From: Christensenella sp. UBA1214
GTDB lineage: Bacteria; Bacillota; Clostridia; Christensenellales; CAG-138
Assembly: GCA_002309375.1 (NCBI GenBank)
Contig: DBXK01000022.1
Location: 1,660 to 10,155, forward strand
Length of the DNA stretch: 8,496 bases
Direction: 5' to 3'
The position numbers and the translations under genes are program-made. Numbering within the stretch: the first letter of the stretch is position 1; every line of letters begins with the position of its first letter. The notes beneath the pieces were generated by a model. That model did no database searches, had not been told where the DNA came from, and worked only from the letters and a program-made list of their open reading frames with translations. Shown here piece after piece: positions 1 to 5,490 of the stretch.

Positions 1-173
1 AGGCGGGTGCGATCCGTCACGGCATCTCCCGCGCTCTGCTCGATGTGGACGCGCAGGAATACCGCCAGGCCCTCAAGAAGGCCGGCTTCCTGACCCGTGA
101 CCCCCGCATGAAGGAGAGGAAAAAGTACGGCCTCAAAGCAGCCCGTCGTGCTCCTCAGTTCAGCAAGAGATAA
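1..173 (+). CDS. rpsI: 30S ribosomal protein S9, C-terminal part (5' end outside window)
   Basis: This is the last 56 codons of ribosomal protein S9, a small-subunit protein whose basic C-terminal tail reaches toward the decoding region and contacts P-site tRNA. The reading frame starts at base 3 and ends with TAA at 171-173. The visible protein contains the conserved S9 stretches AIRHGISRALL and LTRDPRMKERKKYGLKAAR, and it ends in the near-invariant QFSKR. The lysine- and arginine-rich tail is intact. In most bacteria rpsI follows rplM (L13), so rplM is expected just upstream of the window. An intrinsic terminator begins 14 bases after the stop, which makes this the end of the ribosomal operon. 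The identification is close to certain; only the truncation by the window edge limits it. Confidence 0.97.
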   Translation, partial: AGAIRHGISRALLDVDAQEYRQALKKAGFLTRDPRMKERKKYGLKAARRAPQFSKR

Positions 174-187
174 TTTTCCGAAAAGGT

Positions 188-221
188 TCCCTGTGCCGTA
201 TTGGCACGGGGATCTTTTTTT
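188..221 (+). terminator. Rho-independent terminator after rpsI
   Basis: A nine-pair stem has its left arm at 189-197 (CCCTGTGCC) and its right arm at 203-211 (GGCACGGGG), with one T-G wobble and a five-base loop. An extra T-A pair (188/212) can extend it. A run of seven T residues follows at 215-221. This is a textbook intrinsic terminator placed to end the rpsI transcript. Only 19 bases separate its T run from the next start codon at 241. Confidence 0.9.
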
Positions 222-240
222 AGCGGAAAGGAGAATAATT

Positions 241-825
241 ATGAAGATCAACAAGACGCTTCCCGAAGGTTACGAAAAGACCTGCTCGCTCGATTTCATG
301 AACGACAAAAAGCTCAAGCTCGGCGTCAACACGTTTGCGGGCGCCTTTTCCTGCCTCGGCACGATCGCCGTCCTGTTCATCGCCGGGATCACGAACGTTT
401 TCGATTACAGCGGCGGTATTTTCCGCGGCGCGGTGCTGCCGATCCTGATCATCGCAGGCGTCTGTATCGTCTATTTCGCGCTCAACGAGGTCTTCAGGCT
501 GATCGTGCTGAAGGCGCTCGGCGCGGGCAATGCGAAAATGGGGCTGAACAGCCTCTACGTCTATACGTCCGACAAGGGCGAATACATGGACAGGGGCGCG
601 CTGACGGCGGTCAACTGCATCCCGTTCATCATCTGGACGGTGATCATCGTGCTGCTCCTGCTGCTGCTCCCCGCGCGCTTCAAATGGACGGCGGGCATCG
701 CCGCCGTTGCGCATATCGTGAACAACTGCAGCGGTTACTTCATCCTTCTGAAGGCCAAAAAGCAGCCCGCCTCCGTGCTGATCGAGGACGGCGGCACCGA
801 GATCGGGTTCTTCAACCGCGGCTGA
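241..825 (+). CDS. DUF3267-like four-helix membrane protein with degenerate zincin motif
   Basis: This is a 194-residue integral membrane protein. The start at 241 is chosen over an upstream in-frame ATG at 148 because AAAGGAG (227-233) sits at good spacing before it, and the earlier start would lie inside rpsI. Hydrophobic segments lie at about residues 31-50, 64-81, 122-143 and 150-170. The layout resembles the DUF3267 family (putative zincin membrane peptidases): an N-terminal LPEGYE stretch, a second helix that normally carries HExxH, a soluble loop ending in a Y..S..GEY segment, two more helices, then a tail with LIEDGGTEIGF. Here the motif position reads N82-E83-V84-F85-R86, so both metal-binding histidines are missing. 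The acidic residue I would expect in the last helix is also not evident (NNCSGYF, 161-167). I infer a non-catalytic or altered relative. The family assignment is from remembered sequence pattern only. The gene lies 46 bases before the amidohydrolase gene and may be co-transcribed with it. Confidence 0.7.
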   Translation: MKINKTLPEGYEKTCSLDFMNDKKLKLGVNTFAGAFSCLGTIAVLFIAGITNVFDYSGGIFRGAVLPILIIAGVCIVYFALNEVFRLIVLKALGAGNAKMGLNSLYVYTSDKGEYMDRGALTAVNCIPFIIWTVIIVLLLLLLPARFKWTAGIAAVAHIVNNCSGYFILLKAKKQPASVLIEDGGTEIGFFNRG

Positions 826-871
826 AGCGGCTCCGCTAACGCCTCCGGAACCGATAAAAAAGAGGGGAACA

Positions 872-2485
872 ATGGCCGAAATCTACTACAACGGAAAAGT
901 TTTTACCGGCACGCTGCCGCTCGTTTCGGCGTTCCGCGTCGAATGCGGGCGCTTTACGGCGGCGGGGACGGATGAAGAGATCCTGAAAACGGCGGCGGAG
1001 GGGGATAGAAAGACCGACCTCGGCGGGCGCTTCGTCTGCGCGGGGTTCAACGATTCGCACATGCACCTTGTGAATTTCGGCCAGACGCTTTCCGCGGCGC
1101 CGCTCGCGGAGCATACGGGGAGCCTTGCCGAGGTGCTCGGCTGCATGAGGGAGCACCTTCGCCTGCACCCGCCGGCGGAGGGGCAGTGGCTCACCGGGCG
1201 CGGCTGGAATCAGGATTATTTCGCGGACGTGAACAGGATGCCGTCAAGGCACGACCTCGATTCGGTCTCGGCGGAGATCCCGATCGTCATCACCCGCGCC
1301 TGCGGGCATTGCTGCGCCGCGAATACGAAGGCGCTCGAGCTCGCCGGGATCGGGGAAAATACGCCCTCGCCCGCGGGGGGCAGCATCGGCCGCGAAAACG
1401 GCGTCCCGGACGGGCGGCTCTTTGATAACGCGATGGATCTGCTGCTCGATAAAATGCCCCTTCCGGATAAGGACGGGCTGAAGCGGATGATTCTTCTCGC
1501 CTGCCGGAAGCTGAACGAATACGGCATAACCTCGAGCCAGACCGACGATTACTGCGTTTTTCGGGAGATCCCGCCGGAAATTTTCAACGAAGCCTACCGC
1601 GAGCTCGCAGAAGCGGGGGAGCTGACGGTCCGCGTCAGCGAGCAGTGCAATTTCACCGATGAGGACGCGCTCCGCGCCTTTATCGCGGAAGGGAACATCA
1701 CCGGGCGGGGGAGCGAAATGTTCCGCATCGGGCCGCTGAAGCTGCTCGGCGACGGCGCGCTCGGCTCGAGGACCGCGCACCTTTCAAAGCCCTACCGCGA
1801 TGATCCGGAAAACTTCGGCTTTTCGCTTTTTTCGGCGGAGCAAATGAAAAATCTGGTCGCGGCCGCAAACGAAAACGGGATGCAGACCGCGATCCACGCG
1901 ATCGGCGACGCCTGCCTTGACCGCGTGCTCGACGCGATCGAGGAGGCGCTCAATAAAAAACCGCGCCGGGATCACCGCCATGGGATCGTCCACTGCCAGA
2001 TCACGCGCGCGGATCAGCTCGAGCGGATCGAAAGGCTCGGCCTGCACGTTTACGCGCAGTCGATCTTCCTCGATTACGACAACCATATCGTCGAAAAGCT
2101 GGTGGAGCCGGAGCTTGCGGCAACGAGCTACAACTGGAAAACGCTGACGGACCGCGGCGTGACGGTCTCCAACGGTTCGGACTGCCCGGTCGAGCTGCCG
2201 GACGTGATGAAGGGGATCGAATGCGCCGTGACGCGCCGCTCGATGGACGGCACGGGGCCGTACCTGCCGGAGCAGGCATTCACCGTTGAGGAAGCGCTTT
2301 TGAGCTTCACCGTCAACGGCGCGAAGGCGAGCTTCGAGGAAGATTTCAAGGGCCGGATCGCGCCGGGGTATCTGGCGGATTTCGTGATCCTTTCGGAAAA
2401 TCCGTTCGAAACGGCGCCGGAAAAACTGCATTCGATCGGCGTTGTGGGGACCTTCCTCGGAGGGAAAGAGGTTTATCGAAAATGA
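872..2485 (+). CDS. YtcJ-type metal-dependent amidohydrolase (amidohydrolase family 3)
   Basis: This is a 537-residue enzyme of the amidohydrolase superfamily, close in pattern to YtcJ and N-substituted formamide deformylase-like proteins, and it matches that group's usual length of about 530-550. Such enzymes hydrolyse C-N bonds using metal held in a TIM barrel. The substrate cannot be deduced here. Visible landmarks, in order: a small beta domain at the N-terminus (NGKVFTG); the H63-x-H65 metal pair in NDSHMHL; a conserved barrel segment GPLKLLGDGALGSRTA with K290 and D294; H342 in AIHAIGDA; H374 in GIVHCQ; and D437 in VSNGSDCPVE. The C-terminus returns to the beta domain through GRIAPGYLADFVIL. 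All expected ligand positions are present, so the enzyme is probably active. No signal peptide is seen, so it is cytoplasmic. The start is supported by AGAGGGGAA just upstream (861-869). The stop codon TGA overlaps the first GAT of the hairpin array that follows. Confidence 0.9.
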   Translation: MAEIYYNGKVFTGTLPLVSAFRVECGRFTAAGTDEEILKTAAEGDRKTDLGGRFVCAGFNDSHMHLVNFGQTLSAAPLAEHTGSLAEVLGCMREHLRLHPPAEGQWLTGRGWNQDYFADVNRMPSRHDLDSVSAEIPIVITRACGHCCAANTKALELAGIGENTPSPAGGSIGRENGVPDGRLFDNAMDLLLDKMPLPDKDGLKRMILLACRKLNEYGITSSQTDDYCVFREIPPEIFNEAYRELAEAGELTVRVSEQCNFTDEDALRAFIAEGNITGRGSEMFRIGPLKLLGDGALGSRTAHLSKPYRDDPENFGFSLFSAEQMKNLVAAANENGMQTAIHAIGDACLDRVLDAIEEALNKKPRRDHRHGIVHCQITRADQLERIERLGLHVYAQSIFLDYDNHIVEKLVEPELAATSYNWKTLTDRGVTVSNGSDCPVELPDVMKGIECAVTRRSMDGTGPYLPEQAFTVEEALLSFTVNGAKASFEEDFKGRIAPGYLADFVILSENPFETAPEKLHSIGVVGTFLGGKEVYRK

Positions 2486-2564
2486 TATCGGTTCCCGAGG
2501 GAACCGATGATATACCTGCGGTATGATACAGCGCTTCGTGCGATGATATGCGCCCGAGGCGCAT
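2484..2564 (+). repeat. Array of four short hairpins joined by GAT linkers
   Basis: Four inverted repeats follow one another, each bounded by AT (or A) and AT, each preceded by GAT. Unit 1 is a perfect nine-pair stem, 2487-2495 with 2500-2508, loop CGAG. Unit 2 is a five-pair stem, ATACC 2512-2516 with GGTAT 2520-2524, loop TGC. Unit 3 (2528-2544) is imperfect: the right arm GTGCGAT has a decayed left partner. Unit 4 is a perfect seven-pair stem, 2548-2554 with 2558-2564, loop CGA. The GAT linkers are at 2484-2486, 2509-2511, 2525-2527 and 2545-2547. The stem sequences differ while the boundary rule is kept, which suggests a structured element rather than simple duplication. Its function is unknown; it may be a mobile or RNA-level repeat element, or a compound terminator or 3'-end stabiliser. 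Confidence 0.75.
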
Positions 2565-2573
2565 TTTTATTTT
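2548..2573 (+). terminator. Rho-independent terminator formed by last hairpin of the array
   Basis: The stem ATGCGCC (2548-2554) pairs perfectly with GGCGCAT (2558-2564) across a three-base CGA loop. It is followed directly by TTTTTATTTT (2564-2573). This is a strong intrinsic terminator in the + direction and would end transcripts coming from the amidohydrolase gene. Confidence 0.85.
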
Positions 2574-2614
2574 GACAAGAATAACGGCGGCGGGCGGGGG
2601 CATATCGTTTCCAT

Positions 2615-3529
2615 ATGAACGGATTCCAAAAACTGATCGCCGTGCTGCTGCTTGCGGCGGTACTGCTGCTGCTCGTTTTTCTGCCGAAATATTCGGAAAA
2701 GCTGATGGACCGCGGGAGCTGGCTCGACTGGCTGAAGCCGGAGGATGAGGCTTTTCGCGGCGTGATCAGCGTGATGCACGTCGCGGGGGTGCGTCCCTAC
2801 CTCGGAAGCCTCGGCAGCTTATTGAAAAAATACGCGTCGAAGCTCGAAAAAAAGCATTCCGAAGTGTATATTGCAGTCGAAGTGCTCGACGAAGCCGCGG
2901 CGGAGGAGCGCCTTGCGAACGGGAAAACGCCGGATATCATCAGCTTCCCGGCGGGCTTCATCCCCGCCTCGATGCTGCGCGAAGCGGGGGAGGGCTATCC
3001 CGTCGAAACCTCGCCGGGCATGCTGGAAGGAACGCTGCTCGCCGTGCCGTACGCAGCCTCCTGCCGATTGCTCATCTACGACCCGGCGAAGCTCACGCCG
3101 GATGAGGCGGGGAGCGAAAAAACGCTTGAAGAAGCGGAAAAAAACAGCCTCGACGCGTTCCGGCGGGGGAGGGCGGACTGCTGCATTGCGGACGTCCGCG
3201 CCGCCGGGGATCTTTCGCGCCTCGTTTCCGCGAACAAGGTGCGCTTTTTCGCGGCGCTGCCGTTTGAGGAAAGGACAGAGCTCGTGCAGTTCATCGGCAT
3301 TTCCGCTTCGGCGGGCGAAAAAAAGCTCGGCTATTGCCGGGAGCTGATCGCGCTGCTGACCTCGGAAAAGGCGCAGGCGGAGCTTGCGGAGCTCGGCCTT
3401 ATGCCGATGGATCCGTCGATCGAGCCGGAATACGAACAGAGCTTCCTTTCGGAGGCCTATGCGCTGATCCGCCGGGGCGGGAGCGCGGCCTTCAAAAACG
3501 CTTTCGGCGGCAGGCGGGAGGAGGACTGA
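2615..3529 (+). CDS. Short membrane-anchored protein resembling extracellular solute-binding proteins
   Basis: This is a 304-residue protein with an N-terminal hydrophobic helix at about residues 6-23 followed by a charged, probably extracytoplasmic domain. No lipobox cysteine follows the helix, so it is either a signal anchor or an ordinary signal peptide rather than a lipoprotein. The domain follows the pattern of ABC-transporter binding proteins (periplasmic-binding fold type 2): a long helix with KKYASKLEKKHSEVYIAVEV (71-90), then ERLANGKTPDIISFPAGF (98-115), a hinge-like segment LLAVPYAASCRLLIYD (141-156), and a C-terminal segment LIALLTSEKAQAELAELGLMP (244-264) typical of that family. 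It is about 100 residues shorter than usual sugar-binding members. No permease or ATPase gene is adjacent, so transport is not established; a sensory or envelope role is equally possible. The start at 2615 is the only ATG after the in-frame stop at 2582, and its SD is weak (G-rich run ending at 2600, 14 bases away). The fold assignment is tentative. Confidence 0.7.
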   Translation: MNGFQKLIAVLLLAAVLLLLVFLPKYSEKLMDRGSWLDWLKPEDEAFRGVISVMHVAGVRPYLGSLGSLLKKYASKLEKKHSEVYIAVEVLDEAAAEERLANGKTPDIISFPAGFIPASMLREAGEGYPVETSPGMLEGTLLAVPYAASCRLLIYDPAKLTPDEAGSEKTLEEAEKNSLDAFRRGRADCCIADVRAAGDLSRLVSANKVRFFAALPFEERTELVQFIGISASAGEKKLGYCRELIALLTSEKAQAELAELGLMPMDPSIEPEYEQSFLSEAYALIRRGGSAAFKNAFGGRREED

Positions 3530-3558
3530 ACACTTTTTCGATCGGGAAAGATTCGCGG

Positions 3559-3587
3559 TTTACATTCGGCGGCTTTCATGGTATGAT
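3559..3587 (+). promoter_or_regulatory. Sigma-A type promoter for murB-rapZ-whiA-dnaE
   Basis: A -35 box TTTACA (3559-3564, five of six consensus bases) and a -10 box TATGAT (3582-3587, five of six) are separated by exactly 17 bases. Transcription would start at about 3594, roughly 30 bases before the murB start codon. This is the best promoter-like sequence in the window. It sits in the 95-base gap after the solute-binding-like gene, where the only hairpin (3533-3550) lacks a T tract. Confidence 0.8.
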
Positions 3588-3624
3588 AATAATGAATAAG
3601 AATGCAGTCGGGAGTTCACCCACA

Positions 3625-4518
3625 ATGACGATCAACGAAGCCACCGCAAAAGTTTTCACAGCACTCAACGTCCGCACCGATGTTCCGGCGCGGGATTATA
3701 CGAGCTTCCGCATTGGCGGACCGATGGCCTATTTCGCGGAGCCCTCCTCGGCGGAGGAGGTTTCCGCGCTCATCGATGCCGCGAAGCTGAGCCGCCTGCC
3801 CGTCCACGTGATCGGCAACGGCAGCAATCTGCTCATCTCGGACAAGGGCGTCCGGGCGCTTTTCATCCGAATCGGCGGCAATATGTCCTCCTTCCGCTTC
3901 GAGGGGAATTTCCTCACGGCGGAGGCCGGCGCGCTTCTGAGCGTCGTTTCGAAGGGGAGCGTCGCGAACGGCCTGATGGGCCTCGAATGGGCCTCCGGCA
4001 TCCCCGGCACGGTCGGCGGAGGCGTTGCGATGAACGCGGGCGCCTATAAGGGCGAGCTTTCGCAGGTCCTTCGGGAAGTGACCTTCATCCGCGACGGCGA
4101 GGTGATCACGCGGGAGGTGCGCGAGGGGGACCTCGGCTACCGCTATTCCGCCTTCGCATACCCGGAAGCGGTCGTTTTGAGCGCAAAGATGGAGCTTTCC
4201 CCCGACGACGGCGGGGCGAAGGCGAGGATGGACGATTATACCGCCCGAAGAAGGGAAAAGCAGCCCCTTGAATATCCCTCCGCGGGCAGCGCCTTCAAGC
4301 GCCCGGAGGGGTATTTCGCCGGCGCTCTGATCGAGCAGGCGGGGCTGAAGGGTAAGCGCATCGGCGGCGCGATGGTGAGCCCGAAGCATGCGGGCTTCAT
4401 CGTCAACTGCGGCGGCGCGAGCTTCGGCGACGTTGCGGCGCTGATCTGCTTCGTGCGCGCCGACGTTTACGAAAAATTCGGCGTGCTGCTCGAGCCGGAG
4501 GTCAAAATCATCGGATAA
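3625..4518 (+). CDS. murB: UDP-N-acetylenolpyruvoylglucosamine reductase (MurB)
   Basis: MurB is the FAD-containing cytoplasmic enzyme that uses NADPH to reduce UDP-GlcNAc-enolpyruvate to UDP-MurNAc, the second committed step of peptidoglycan precursor synthesis. The 297-residue length fits the short type II (Bacillus-like) form. FAD-binding landmarks are SFRIGGP (27-33), VIGNGSNLLISD (62-73) and the segment SGIPGTVGGGVAMNAGAYKG (124-143). The catalytic set is visible: R173 in GYRYS, the proton-donor S222 in SAGSAFKRP, and E292 in LEPEVKIIG, matching R159, S229 and E325 of the E. coli enzyme. The start at 3625 is preferred because GGGAG (3610-3614) lies ten bases before it and the family normally begins close to this point. 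An earlier in-frame ATG at 3592 would add 11 residues and falls at the predicted transcription start. rapZ follows after 48 bases with its own strong SD. Confidence 0.96.
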   Translation: MTINEATAKVFTALNVRTDVPARDYTSFRIGGPMAYFAEPSSAEEVSALIDAAKLSRLPVHVIGNGSNLLISDKGVRALFIRIGGNMSSFRFEGNFLTAEAGALLSVVSKGSVANGLMGLEWASGIPGTVGGGVAMNAGAYKGELSQVLREVTFIRDGEVITREVREGDLGYRYSAFAYPEAVVLSAKMELSPDDGGAKARMDDYTARRREKQPLEYPSAGSAFKRPEGYFAGALIEQAGLKGKRIGGAMVSPKHAGFIVNCGGASFGDVAALICFVRADVYEKFGVLLEPEVKIIG

Positions 4519-4566
4519 AGTCCGCTTTTTCAAAGGAAAAAAGCGTTTGCGGATAAGGAGGAACAA

Positions 4567-5475
4567 ATGTACATTCTGATCGTTACGGGAATGTCCGGAG
4601 CCGGAAAATCCAATGTGCTCAACGTTCTTGAGGACATGGGCTTCGTCTGCGCCGATAATATCCCCTGCCAGCTGCTTGTTGAATACATCGAGCTGTGCCT
4701 GAGCAGCGAGAATTCGATCGACCGCGTTGCGATCGTTGTCGACAGCCGCGAATCGCGCTTCGGCTACAATCCGCAGAAGACCTATCTCGAGCTGCAGCAT
4801 CTTCCTTATGAGCACGAGATCATGTTCCTCGAATGCGACGACAACGTGCTCCAGCACCGTTACAGCGAAACAAGAAGGATCCACCCGATGCATGACGACG
4901 TGAGCATCGGCATCCGCATGGAGCGCGAGATGCTCGCCCCGCTGAAGGAGCAGGCGAAATACATCGTGGATACGACAAATATGCGCCCGCGCGAGCTTTC
5001 GGCAACGGTCGAGGAGCTGCTTCTCAAGGGCGAAAACGTGCCGATGCGCCTCATCATTTCAAGCTTCGGCTACAAGCGCGGCGTTCCCGGCAACGCGGAT
5101 TTCATCTTCGACATGCGCTATACGGAGAATCCGTTCTACGTTCCGGAGCTGCGCTATAAATCGGGCAGGGACAGGGAGGTCCGCGATTTCGTTTTTTCGG
5201 ACAAGACCGTCCGCAGGCAGCTTGATGCGATCGAGAGCATGCTCCGCCTCGTGATCCCTTCGTTCATGAAGGAAGGCAAGCGGCGGCTGATGGTCGCCTT
5301 CGGCTGCACCGGCGGGCGGCACCGCTCCGTCGCGATGGCGGAGGCGCTGCACGACCGGCTGAAGGATGATTACAGCGTTTTCCTCGAGCACCGCGACCTT
5401 GTTCCGGAGGCGGACGATATCAAGGAGCGCTTCGATGAAAAGAACGCGGGGCAGCCCTCGCGCTTCGATAACTGA
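4567..5475 (+). CDS. rapZ: RapZ/YvcJ family nucleotide-binding regulatory protein
   Basis: This 302-residue cytoplasmic P-loop protein belongs to the RapZ/YvcJ family. In E. coli RapZ is an adaptor that directs RNase E to the small RNA GlmZ and so tunes glucosamine-6-phosphate synthase. In Bacillus the homologue YvcJ binds and hydrolyses nucleotides and affects competence, and the RNA-adaptor role is not established in Firmicutes. The Walker A loop GMSGAGKS is at residues 8-15, and the Walker B-like strand AIVVDSR ends at R61. The C-terminal domain carries the family signature FGCTGGRHRSVAMAE (around 245-259) and the ISSFGYKRG.P..AD..FD.R segment that begins it. Length is close to the B. subtilis protein (about 295). 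AAGGAGG at 4555-4561, five bases before the ATG, fixes the start. A murB neighbour suits a regulator of amino-sugar and wall precursor supply. The stop is TGA, and the next gene, whiA, lies 15 bases on in the same reading frame. Confidence 0.95.
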   Translation: MYILIVTGMSGAGKSNVLNVLEDMGFVCADNIPCQLLVEYIELCLSSENSIDRVAIVVDSRESRFGYNPQKTYLELQHLPYEHEIMFLECDDNVLQHRYSETRRIHPMHDDVSIGIRMEREMLAPLKEQAKYIVDTTNMRPRELSATVEELLLKGENVPMRLIISSFGYKRGVPGNADFIFDMRYTENPFYVPELRYKSGRDREVRDFVFSDKTVRRQLDAIESMLRLVIPSFMKEGKRRLMVAFGCTGGRHRSVAMAEALHDRLKDDYSVFLEHRDLVPEADDIKERFDEKNAGQPSRFDN

Positions 5476-5490
5476 CGGATCTGCGGCTGT

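Noticed and set aside
148..240. Start of the DUF3267-like gene at ATG 148
   Set aside because: It would overlap the end of rpsI and run through the terminator, whereas ATG 241 has a good SD and matches the family N-terminus.
826..871. Short inverted repeat AGCGG/CCGCT after the DUF3267-like gene as a terminator
   Set aside because: The stem is only four to five pairs with almost no loop and no T tract follows, so the gene is more likely co-transcribed with the amidohydrolase.
2572..2606. TTGACA at 2572-2577 as a -35 box for the solute-binding-like gene
   Set aside because: The perfect hexamer overlaps the terminator T tract, but the nearest -10-like sequence (CATATC, 2601-2606) is 23 bases away; at 16-18 bases the sequence is G-rich.
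3533..3550. Hairpin after the solute-binding-like gene as a terminator
   Set aside because: The seven-pair stem contains two G-T wobbles, is weak, and is not followed by a T tract.
3616..4893. A 425-codon minus-strand open frame opposite murB and rapZ
   Set aside because: It spans two well-supported genes in antisense and has the composition of a codon-bias shadow; no SD or family motif was seen.
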